Source of the DNA: Spirochaetes bacterium RBG_16_67_19
Lineage (GTDB): Bacteria; Spirochaetota; Spirochaetia; SZUA-6; DRHE01
NCBI GenBank assembly: GCA_001829505.1
Contig: MIBK01000194.1
Coordinates: 1 to 12,217 of the forward strand
Direction of reading: 5' to 3'
DNA: 12,217 nucleotides
The translations under genes and the position numbers were made by a program. This document shows positions 1 to 5,449 of this stretch, piece by piece. A model generated the notes under the pieces. It was not told the DNA's origin, searched no databases, and was given only the letters and a program-made list of their open reading frames with translations. The stretch's first letter is position 1. The number at the start of each line of letters is the position of its first letter.

Positions 1-355
1 AGTGCTGGCCCTGGAGAGCCAGAAGCTGCAGGCCGAGGGCGAGCGCAACAGCGACCTGGTCCTGCGGCTGGAATCCGAGATCTTCAAGAAAAGGCAGTAC
101 CGGGACGACTACCGCCGCATCAAGATGGACCAGCTGCGGAAGATGTCGGAGCGCGTCTCGGTCTCCGACGCCTTCCTGGACGAGCTGGTTTCGGCCATCC
201 AGTTCGTGGCCGAAGCCGAGGGCTTCTCGGTCATCCTGAACAAGAGCGGCCAGTTCGAGCAGTTCTTCCTTTTCTACACCAAGGAAGTGGACGTTACCGA
301 GAAGGTGATCCAGGAACTGGTGCGGCGCGCGGGACAGAAAGCCCCGGGGAGCTAG
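1..355 (+). CDS. OmpH/Skp-like periplasmic chaperone, C-terminal part (5' end outside window)
   Basis: The frame is open from the left edge (first full codon at base 2) to a TAG at 353-355, so at least 117 residues are visible and the true start lies upstream. The first half is highly charged and helical (Lys, Arg, Glu, Gln, Leu), like the coiled-coil arms of Skp/OmpH. The second half has the family's usual ending: a helix with an Ala-Glu-Ala-Glu-Gly-Phe stretch, a strand reading FSVILNKSG, and a closing D-V-T-E-K-V-I-Q-E-L helix comparable to the common 'DIT..VI..L' OmpH terminus. Skp/OmpH proteins hold unfolded outer-membrane proteins in the periplasm for delivery to BamA. In spirochaetes an ompH gene typically sits between bamA and mutS (recalled), which matches its place here. 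The signal peptide cannot be seen because the N-terminus is missing. Family assignment is moderately sure. Confidence 0.7.
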   Translation, partial: VLALESQKLQAEGERNSDLVLRLESEIFKKRQYRDDYRRIKMDQLRKMSERVSVSDAFLDELVSAIQFVAEAEGFSVILNKSGQFEQFFLFYTKEVDVTEKVIQELVRRAGQKAPGS

Positions 356-357
356 AC

Positions 358-759
358 TTGGGCCGCATCCTGGCCGTGGACCTGGGAACGCGGCGGGTGG
401 GGCTGGCCGTCACCGATCCCCTGAGGATGATCGCCTCGCCCCTGCGCTGGCTGACCTTCGCCGGGGAGGGACCGCTGGCCGGGCAGCTGCTGCGCCTCTC
501 CGCGGAACTGGGCGTGGACCGGGCGGTGGTCGGCCTGCCCCTGCACGAGGACGGCGCGGAGAGCCCGGGCTGCGCGCCGGCCAGGCGCCTGGCCCGCCGC
601 CTGCAGGACGGCGGCCTGGAGGCGGTGCTCTGGGACGAACGCTATTCCAGCCTGGAGGCGGAAGAGGCGCTGCGCGAAATGGGGGTCAAGCGGCGAGGCG
701 GCCGGGTCGACCCGGTGGCGGCGGCCGTCATCCTGCGGGACTACCTGCGCTCCCTCTGA
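358..759 (+). CDS. ruvX: RuvX/YqgF family Holliday junction resolvase / pre-16S rRNA nuclease
   Basis: This is a 133 aa protein, a normal length for the family. It shows an RNase H-like fold signature: an N-terminal DLGTRRVGLAVTDP strand-turn (Asp8), VVGLPLHEDG around residues 57-66, WDERYSS at 92-98 (Asp93/Glu94), and a C-terminal VDPVAAAVIL (Asp118). Asp8, Glu94 and Asp118 are the likely metal-binding acids. YqgF proteins are linked to 16S rRNA 5' end maturation and to Holliday junction resolution, so the exact substrate is not decided by sequence. The start is a TTG two bases after the ompH stop. A GGGGAG at 346-351 stands six bases upstream and supports it, and no in-frame ATG would preserve the first strand. 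The gene is co-transcribed with, and probably translationally coupled to, the ompH-like gene. The usual Asn of the second motif is replaced by His63. Confidence 0.9.
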   Translation: MGRILAVDLGTRRVGLAVTDPLRMIASPLRWLTFAGEGPLAGQLLRLSAELGVDRAVVGLPLHEDGAESPGCAPARRLARRLQDGGLEAVLWDERYSSLEAEEALREMGVKRRGGRVDPVAAAVILRDYLRSL

Positions 760-762
760 TCG

Positions 763-918
763 TCAGGCGAACAGGTCGACGTTCTGGCCGCTATCCGCGG
801 GTACGGGCGCGGGGCTGGGCGGCTCCGGCGGCGGGGGGGCCGGCGGAGGCGAAGAAGCCGGCTCGGGCGGCGGGGGGCTAGCCTGCTCCGGCGGCCTGTT
901 GACCTCGACGGGTTCCAT
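763..918 (-). CDS. Small proline-rich protein of unknown function (51 aa; 53 aa from an alternative ATG at 924)
   Basis: This minus-strand frame runs from ATG 918 (or ATG 924) to TGA at 763-765. It encodes an acidic start (MEPVEVNRPPEQ), about 30 residues dominated by Pro, Ala, Ser and Glu, and a distinct non-proline tail ending GQNVDLFA. I do not recognise it. Codons strongly favour G or C at third positions, as in neighbouring genes, but in GC-rich DNA that alone is weak support. Better support comes from a promoter-like TTGTTT-17-TATATT (949-954 and 926-931) whose -10 box ends seven bases before ATG 918. That would give a leaderless message and favours 918 over 924. The tail vaguely resembles two things: a sliding-clamp-binding peptide (Q/N-x-D-L-F), and the short 'G-x-N-x-D' endings of YjfB-type motility-associated small proteins. 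Neither is established. The alternative is that this is non-coding spacer. Confidence 0.45.
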   Translation of the reverse strand: MEPVEVNRPPEQASPPPPEPASSPPPAPPPPEPPSPAPVPADSGQNVDLFA

Positions 919-933
919 CTCCATAAATATAAT
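905..933 (+). promoter_or_regulatory. Candidate mutS promoter, leaderless arrangement
   Basis: A perfect -10 box TATAAT lies at 928-933 in an A/T island within GC-rich DNA. A 4/6 match to the -35 box (TCGACG, 905-910) is 17 bases upstream. A better -35 hexamer, TTGACC at 899-904, is 23 bases away, too far for a normal sigma-70 promoter. The mutS ATG begins eight bases after the -10 box, so transcription should start at or just before the start codon. No Shine-Dalgarno sequence is present, which agrees with a leaderless mRNA. Confidence 0.6.
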
Positions 934-954
934 CTACGCGTATGCCCGAAACAA
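926..954 (-). promoter_or_regulatory. Candidate divergent promoter for the small proline-rich ORF
   Basis: On the minus strand, TTGTTT (bases 954 down to 949, 3/6 match) is followed after 17 bases by TATATT (931 down to 926, 5/6 match). Seven bases later comes ATG at 918. The -10 box overlaps the mutS -10 box on the other strand (928-933), so the two promoters face each other and RNA polymerase could occupy only one at a time. The weak -35 keeps confidence modest. Confidence 0.4.
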
Positions 955-3572
955 CCCCCATGATGCGCCAGTACCGAAGCATCAAGAACCGTCATCCGGA
1001 CAGCATCCTGTTCTTCCGGCTGGGCGACTTCTACGAGATGTTCGAGCAGGACGCGGTGGAGGCTTCCCGGCTCCTGGATCTGACCCTGACCCAACGGGGC
1101 GGGGTGCCGATGTGCGGCGTGCCCTATCACGCCGTGCAGGGCTACATCGGGCGCCTGCTCAAGGCCGGGCGCAAGATCGCCATCTGCGAGCAGCTGGAGC
1201 TTTCCAGGACCGGGATCGCCCGCCGGGAAGTCATCGAGGTGGTCACTCCCGGGACGGTCACCGACGAAAACCTGCTGGAGAAGACCGCCAACAACTACCT
1301 GGTGTGCATTTGCCGGGTCGGGGAGGCGGTGGCCCTGGCCTGCATCGACCTGTCCACCGGGTACTTCGCGGCCACCCATTTCCAGCCCACCGCCAGGGTG
1401 GAGCGGCTGCGCAGGGAATTCCTGAGCCTGGCCCCCCGGGAGATCCTGGTGCAGGAATCCCTGCTGGAGGAGGACGAGGCGCTGAAAGCGCTGCTGGCCG
1501 AGCGTGGGGAGCTGGTCGTCAACCGCCTGCCGGACTGGAGCTTCGACCTGGAATCCAATCGCCAGACCCTGGAGCGCCAGTTCCGCGTGGCCAGCCTGAA
1601 GGGCTTCGGCCTGGGAGAGCTCTCCCCGGAGATCCCCGCGGCGGGGGTGCTTCTTTCCTATCTGGGAGACACCGCCCGCGGACTGCTGTCGCACGTGCGC
1701 TCCCTGTCCCTGTACACCGATTCCAGCTTCCTGGGCCTGGACGAATCCACCCTGCGCAACCTGGAGATCGTGCAGAACCTGAACGACCGCAGCCGGCGCT
1801 ACACCCTTCTAGAGCTGCTGGACCAGACCCGCACAGCCGCCGGCTCGCGCAAGCTCAAGCGCTGGCTGCTGAAGCCATTGAAAGAGGTCTCCGGCATCGG
1901 CCAGCGCCAGGCCCTGGTCGAGCTGTTCTATCGTGACCAGTCGTTGCTGGCCAGATTCCGCGCTGAGCTGGCCAGGGTGCTGGACCTGGAACGCCTGGCC
2001 TCCCGGGTCGCCCTTGAAAAGGCGAACGCCAAGGACCTGCTGGCGGTCAAGAGCACCCTGCTGGCCATGCTGGGCGCCGCCGGCCTGCTGGCCGCACGCC
2101 CCGAACTGGAGGCGAGGCTGGCCGGCCTGCGCCGGCGGGAGGCGGACATCCGCTGCCTGGCGGACCTGCTGGAGCGCGCGATTCTGGAGGAGCCTTCCAT
2201 TCTGCTCAACGAAGGCAACCTGCTCAAACCGGGATTCGATCCGGAGGTGGACCGCCACCGCGAGCTGAAGGAGAGCGCCCGGGGAGTGCTGAAATCCTAC
2301 CTGGAGGAGGAGCGGGCCCGCTCGGGCATCGCCAACCTGAAGCTGAAGTACAACCGCATCATCGGCTACTTCCTGGAGGTGACCCGCTCCAATGCGGGCC
2401 TGGTCCCCGAGCATTTCATCCGGCGCCAGACCGTGGTCGGCGGGGAGCGCTACTCCACCGCCAGGCTGGGGGACCTGGAGAGCGAGATCAACAACGCCTC
2501 CGAGCGGATCGTCGAGCTGGAGCGCGAGCGCTTCCTGGAGGTGCGCCGCGCCGTGCAGGGCGAGGTGGGCCTGCTGCTGGATCTGGCGGAGCTGTTCTCC
2601 GACCTGGACGTGCTGCAGGCCTTCGCCTTCGCGGCCACCGTGCACGGCTACGCGCGGCCCGAGGTCACGGAGCAAAGGGGGATTCTGATCCAGGATGGCC
2701 GCCACCCGGTGGTGGAGGCGACCCTGGCCGGCGGGGCCTTCGTGCCCAACAGCCTGCATCTGGAGCGCGACGGCAATTCCTTCATCCTGCTCACCGGCCC
2801 GAACATGGCCGGAAAGTCCACTTATCTGAGGCAGTGCGCTTTGATCGTGCTCATGGCCCAGGTGGGCTCCTTCGTGCCCGCGGCAGCCGCGCGCATCGGG
2901 GTGGTGGACCATATCTTCTGCCGGGTCGGGGCCACCGACAACCTGGCCCGCGGGGAATCCACTTTTCTGGTCGAAATGACCGAAACCGCCCACATCCTGC
3001 GCAGCGCCACCGCGGACAGCCTGGTGATCATGGACGAGGTGGGCCGGGGGACCGGGACCAACGACGGCCTGGCCATCGCCTGGGCGGTCTCCGAGCACAT
3101 GCTGGAAAAGGTCCGGGCCTTCACCCTGTTCGCCACCCATTACCACCAGCTCACGGCCCTGCGCCATCCGGCCCTGGCCAATTTTTCCATGGCGGTGCTG
3201 GAGAGAGAAGGGCGGATCGTGTTCCTGAAGCAGGTCCGCCCGGGACCCACGGACAACTCCTACGGCATCCACGCCGCCGAGTTGGCCGGCGTTCCGCAGG
3301 AGGTCATCCGCCGGGCCGGGGGGCTGCTGGGCTCCCTGGGGGGCAGGACGGTTGAGTCGAAGGAAGCGCCTGCTGATCAGCCAGACGCGCCGCCCAAAGG
3401 GGTCTTCGCGCCCCAAGAAGCGGGTTCCGCACGGCAGGCGGAGCTGTTCGATCCATTGGATGGAATCCAGGGCGAAATCCTAGGGCGCGATATCGCCAGG
3501 ACCACCCCCCTGGAAGCCCTGGCCCTCCTGGCCCGCTGGCAGAAGGAGCTGCAGGGGGAAAAAGGCGGCTGA
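942..3572 (+). CDS. mutS: DNA mismatch repair ATPase MutS
   Basis: Full-length 876 aa MutS. The mismatch-recognition domain opens with TPMMRQY and GDFYEMF; Phe30 and Glu32 form the Phe-x-Glu motif that wedges into mispaired DNA. The core and clamp domains follow. The ABC-type ATPase has Walker A GPNMAGKST at 619-627, the signature region ARGESTF, Walker B LVIMDE at 694-699, and the FATHYH switch (His733). After a Pro/Ala/Gln-rich linker come QAELF (832-836), a probable beta-clamp-binding peptide, and a terminal helical segment (TPLEALALLARW) of the tetramerisation type. MutS homodimers detect mismatches and recruit MutL, which is not in the window. ATG 942 is chosen because it places the usual few residues before TPMM and lies eight bases after a perfect -10 box. 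Later ATGs at 960 and 963 are less likely. The final codons and stop double as the hairpin of the opposing gene's terminator. Confidence 0.98.
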   Translation: MPETTPMMRQYRSIKNRHPDSILFFRLGDFYEMFEQDAVEASRLLDLTLTQRGGVPMCGVPYHAVQGYIGRLLKAGRKIAICEQLELSRTGIARREVIEVVTPGTVTDENLLEKTANNYLVCICRVGEAVALACIDLSTGYFAATHFQPTARVERLRREFLSLAPREILVQESLLEEDEALKALLAERGELVVNRLPDWSFDLESNRQTLERQFRVASLKGFGLGELSPEIPAAGVLLSYLGDTARGLLSHVRSLSLYTDSSFLGLDESTLRNLEIVQNLNDRSRRYTLLELLDQTRTAAGSRKLKRWLLKPLKEVSGIGQRQALVELFYRDQSLLARFRAELARVLDLERLASRVALEKANAKDLLAVKSTLLAMLGAAGLLAARPELEARLAGLRRREADIRCLADLLERAILEEPSILLNEGNLLKPGFDPEVDRHRELKESARGVLKSYLEEERARSGIANLKLKYNRIIGYFLEVTRSNAGLVPEHFIRRQTVVGGERYSTARLGDLESEINNASERIVELERERFLEVRRAVQGEVGLLLDLAELFSDLDVLQAFAFAATVHGYARPEVTEQRGILIQDGRHPVVEATLAGGAFVPNSLHLERDGNSFILLTGPNMAGKSTYLRQCALIVLMAQVGSFVPAAAARIGVVDHIFCRVGATDNLARGESTFLVEMTETAHILRSATADSLVIMDEVGRGTGTNDGLAIAWAVSEHMLEKVRAFTLFATHYHQLTALRHPALANFSMAVLEREGRIVFLKQVRPGPTDNSYGIHAAELAGVPQEVIRRAGGLLGSLGGRTVESKEAPADQPDAPPKGVFAPQEAGSARQAELFDPLDGIQGEILGRDIARTTPLEALALLARWQKELQGEKGG

Positions 3573-3578
3573 ACCGCC
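3559..3578 (-). terminator. Intrinsic terminator of the minus-strand unknown gene, overlapping the mutS stop
   Basis: Read on the minus strand, GGCGG-TTCAG-CCGCC forms a five-base-pair all-GC hairpin (3578 to 3564) followed at once by five T (3563 to 3559). It begins four bases after the stop codon of the minus-strand gene. The plus-strand reading has no T tract, so it would not terminate mutS. The stem is short, so strength is uncertain. Confidence 0.6.
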
Positions 3579-3582
3579 AGAT

Positions 3583-4125
3583 TCAGCTCAGCAGCTTCAG
3601 CACGTTCTCCCGCTGCAGCCTCTCCAGGCCCGCGCCGGAGCGGCGGATGCCTTCCTGCAGCTCCTGCAGCGTCCTGGCCGCCGGCTCGCGGACCTCCTGG
3701 CGGGCCAGTTCCGAGGCCACCCCGGCCACGGTTTCCCGGACCGTGCCGATCCAGCGCTCCAGCAGGGGGATGTCCCCGCGCGCGGCGATGCCCAGCAGAG
3801 TGGTGCGGTGGCTCTCCAGCACGGACTCGCCCTGGTAGCGGGGGCGTAGAATGAGCTGCAGCGCCTCCGCCTCATCGGGCGGCCCGCCGAGCAGATGGTC
3901 CCGGAAGCCCTCCAAGCCCCCCAGGACGGCCTGAGCCCGCGCCACGTAGCGCTGGGCCACCAGCACGCGCTGGCGCAGCTCGCTCAGGCCTTCCTCCGCG
4001 GGGATGGCCGGGGACTGGCCGGAGGCGACTTTGCGGACCGCCGGGGCGGACTGAAGCTCTTCCAGCTCAAGGCGCCGGGCCTGGATGATGGGGTCGGACG
4101 GGGGCTCTCCGCGGTTGACCTGCAT
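3583..4125 (-). CDS. Unrecognised helical protein between mutS and comF (180 aa)
   Basis: I do not recognise this protein. From ATG 4125 it reads a polar N-terminus (MQVNRGEPPSDP), then an almost wholly helical, Leu/Ala/Arg/Glu/Gln-rich chain, with a moderately conserved-looking middle (LILRPRYQGESVLESHRTTLLGIAARGD) and a coiled-coil-like end. There is no signal peptide, membrane segment, cysteine cluster or nucleotide-binding motif, so a soluble cytoplasmic protein is likely. The frame is open back to an ATG at 4185, but the promoter (TTGACA 4156-4161, TATGAT 4132-4137) lies inside that extension. Transcription would start at about 4125, so ATG 4125 is the preferred start and the mRNA would be leaderless. 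It is transcribed divergently from comF and convergently to mutS, with its own terminator at 3559-3578, so it is a single-gene unit. The promoter, the terminator and codon use like its neighbours make it a credible gene. Confidence 0.75.
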   Translation of the reverse strand: MQVNRGEPPSDPIIQARRLELEELQSAPAVRKVASGQSPAIPAEEGLSELRQRVLVAQRYVARAQAVLGGLEGFRDHLLGGPPDEAEALQLILRPRYQGESVLESHRTTLLGIAARGDIPLLERWIGTVRETVAGVASELARQEVREPAARTLQELQEGIRRSGAGLERLQRENVLKLLS

Positions 4126-4131
4126 ACGGGG

Positions 4132-4161
4132 ATCATAGTCCGATCCGCGCGATTCTGTCAA
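4132..4161 (-). promoter_or_regulatory. Near-consensus sigma-70 promoter for the unknown minus-strand gene
   Basis: On the minus strand, a perfect -35 TTGACA (4161 down to 4156), an 18-base spacer, then a 5/6 -10 box TATGAT (4137 down to 4132). The predicted start point, about seven bases after the -10 box, coincides with the A of ATG 4125. It is the best-matching promoter in the window and fixes the start codon of the downstream gene. Confidence 0.8.
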
Positions 4162-4179
4162 ATTCGCAAACCCCGCGAA

Positions 4180-4209
4180 TTGCACTCACCCGCCGCCCGG
4201 CGGTAGTCT
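4180..4209 (+). promoter_or_regulatory. Weak candidate comF promoter
   Basis: TTGCAC (4180-4185) and TAGTCT (4204-4209) are 18 bases apart, each a 3/6 match to the -35 and -10 consensus. The -10 candidate ends six bases before the comF ATG, the same geometry as the promoter of the divergent gene at 4132-4161. GGTGGG directly touches the ATG and is too close to serve as a good ribosome binding site. On its own this match could be chance. Confidence 0.35.
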
Positions 4210-4215
4210 GGTGGG

Positions 4216-4893
4216 ATGGAGCTGCTTTTCCCGGGCCGGTGCCTGCTGTGCGGGGATGAGCTCACCTTCAACAGCAGGGAAGGGGAGCCGCTGTGCCTGG
4301 CCTGCCGGGCGGGACTGATTCCGCTGGACAGCCCGCGGCGCTGCGCGGTCTGCAGCCTGCCGCTCTCCAGCGAGAAGCGCCTGTGCACCCGCTGCCGCCG
4401 GCGGGAATACGAGTTCCAGTGCAACCTTTCCCTGTTCGAATACCTGGGCGACATCCGCGAGCTGCTGTACCAGTACAAGTTCCGCAATCGCCTGCGCCTC
4501 TCCCGGATCCTGGCCGGCTTCTACGCCCAGGCGCTGCGGGCCGGCTTCCCGGGGGCCGTCCTGATCCCGGCTCCCGCCAACCCGCAGGCCGTGCGGCGGC
4601 GGGGCTGGGATCCGGTGGAGCGCCTCTGCCGGGTCCTGCGGCGCGACCATGGCTTCCCGGTCCGCAGGGCGCTGGAGCGCAGGGCCGGGCCCGCGCAGAA
4701 GTTGCTGGGCTACGAGGAGCGCCGCTTGAACCTGCGCGGCACCATAGGCCTGCGGCGCGGGACGCCCGGGGAACTGGTGCTGATCGACGACGTCTTCACC
4801 ACGGGGGCCACGGCCAGCGAGTGCGCCCGCCTGCTGCTTCTGGGCGGTGCTTCCCGGGTGCGCGTCCTGACCCTGGCCATTGACGTGCCTTGA
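4216..4893 (+). CDS. comF: ComF family protein (double zinc ribbon + phosphoribosyltransferase-like domain)
   Basis: A 225 aa protein with the ComF layout. The N-terminal part carries four Cys-x2-Cys pairs (Cys9/12, 27/30, 43/46, 57/60), enough for two zinc-binding ribbons. A short linker with SLFEYLGDIRELLYQYKF is typical of the family. The rest is a type I phosphoribosyltransferase-like domain with PAPANPQAVRRRGWDP near the middle and the PRPP-loop motif LVLIDDVFTTGAT at 187-199. ComF proteins are associated with uptake or processing of transforming DNA in naturally competent bacteria. Many non-competent bacteria also carry one (GntX-like), so competence cannot be concluded. The start at ATG 4216 places Cys9 in the usual position. 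It is divergent from the unknown gene at 3583-4125. Its stop codon overlaps the -35 box of the rimP leader promoter. Confidence 0.93.
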   Translation: MELLFPGRCLLCGDELTFNSREGEPLCLACRAGLIPLDSPRRCAVCSLPLSSEKRLCTRCRRREYEFQCNLSLFEYLGDIRELLYQYKFRNRLRLSRILAGFYAQALRAGFPGAVLIPAPANPQAVRRRGWDPVERLCRVLRRDHGFPVRRALERRAGPAQKLLGYEERRLNLRGTIGLRRGTPGELVLIDDVFTTGATASECARLLLLGGASRVRVLTLAIDVP

Positions 4894-4918
4894 CTTTCCA
4901 ACCCATTCGAAGTATGGT
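4890..4918 (+). promoter_or_regulatory. Promoter of the rimP-nusA-infB operon leader
   Basis: TTGACT (4890-4895, 5/6) and TATGGT (4913-4918, 4/6) are separated by the optimal 17 bases. The -35 overlaps the comF TGA. Transcription should begin near 4925, giving a leader of about 60 bases before rimP. The surrounding bases are unusually A/T-rich for this DNA. The leader contains a strong intrinsic terminator (4954-4979). Confidence 0.65.
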
Positions 4919-4953
4919 AGGTATGTTATTCTGTACAGCGTAGGTGGCGGTGA

Positions 4954-4979
4954 GGGTCGAGGGTTCGACCCTTTTTTTT
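4954..4979 (+). terminator. Intrinsic terminator immediately upstream of rimP (likely attenuator)
   Basis: GGGTCGA (4954-4960), loop GGGT (4961-4964) and TCGACCC (4965-4971) give a perfect seven-base-pair stem, extendable by one A-T pair, followed by eight uninterrupted T (4972-4979). The T tract abuts the GAGG that precedes the rimP ATG at 4987. It may end the comF transcript, but no promoter fits between it and rimP, so transcription of rimP-nusA-infB has to pass through it. That makes it a candidate attenuator. Confidence 0.85.
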
Positions 4980-4986
4980 GAGGCGG

Positions 4987-5436
4987 ATGGCGGTGCCGAG
5001 CCTGACGGAACAGGAACTACGGGAGATGGTGGCCCCGGTGGTCGAAGGCCTGGGCTTCCGGCTGGTCGAGCTGGGCCTGCATCGCAGCCACTCCGGCAGC
5101 AAGGTCCACGTGGTCATCTATCGCGGCGAGGGCGTCGGGGTGGACGACTGCGCGGCCCTGTCGCGCAACCTCAAGCCCAGGCTGGAGCTGGAGGCGGGCC
5201 TGGGCGAGGTCGGGCTGGAGGTCAGCTCGCCGGGGCTGGAGAGGGTCCTCAAGGACCCCTTGGAATACGAGATCTTCCGGGGGCGCGGCATGCGGCTGTG
5301 GCTGCGGGACGCGGCGGACTGGCTGGACGGGATCAACGAAGGGATCGCCGACGGTGCCGTGGATTTCGCTAGCGGTGGCCGCCGCTTGAGCATCCGCCTG
5401 GAAGAGATCGTGAAAGCGAAACTAGATGCTTCATGA
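4987..5436 (+). CDS. rimP: Ribosome maturation factor RimP
   Basis: A 149 aa protein matching RimP in length and layout. The N-terminal alpha/beta domain includes a helix near residues 7-20, VHVVIYRGEGVGVDDCAALS and LEVSSPGLERVL (77-88), the family's most recognisable motif. A smaller C-terminal SH3-like domain follows. RimP binds the 30S subunit and is needed for its late maturation. ATG 4987 is chosen because it gives a standard N-terminus (MAVPSLTEQEL). An in-frame TTG at 4978 would start inside the terminator T tract. GAGG at 4980-4983 is only three bases from the ATG, a poor spacing, and a GTG at 4993 would have better spacing. It is the first gene of the operon with nusA and infB, an order found in most bacteria, and lies just behind a promoter and an intrinsic terminator. 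Confidence 0.92.
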   Translation: MAVPSLTEQELREMVAPVVEGLGFRLVELGLHRSHSGSKVHVVIYRGEGVGVDDCAALSRNLKPRLELEAGLGEVGLEVSSPGLERVLKDPLEYEIFRGRGMRLWLRDAADWLDGINEGIADGAVDFASGGRRLSIRLEEIVKAKLDAS

Positions 5437-5449
5437 GGGAGTTTAGGTT

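Noticed and set aside
741..1694. 317-codon minus-strand frame covering the mutS start region and the small ORF region in another frame
   Set aside because: Most of it is antisense to conserved MutS domain I. Its C-terminal part over 763-924 is in a different frame from the proline-rich ORF and reads as Arg/Pro low complexity.
899..1936. 345-codon plus-strand GTG frame overlapping mutS
   Set aside because: Out-of-frame shadow of mutS. Composition (Gly/Arg/Pro/Ala) is typical of the wrong frame in GC-rich genes.
1809..3416. 535-codon open frame on the minus strand opposite mutS
   Set aside because: Antisense shadow of mutS codon bias. It has no motifs, no ribosome binding site and no plausible promoter.
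4126..4185. Upstream extension of the unknown minus-strand gene to ATG 4185
   Set aside because: The extension contains the -35 and -10 boxes of its own promoter. The predicted start point is at ATG 4125.
4959..4975. GGGTTCGACCC resembling a tRNA T-arm, which raised the idea of a tRNA gene before rimP as in E. coli (metY)
   Set aside because: No acceptor, D-arm or anticodon-arm pairing can be found upstream, and the sequence is fully explained as the terminator hairpin.
4944..5372. 142-codon GTG frame overlapping the terminator and rimP
   Set aside because: Out of frame with rimP, Gly/Pro/Arg low complexity, and no ribosome binding site; the rimP frame is clearly the coding one.
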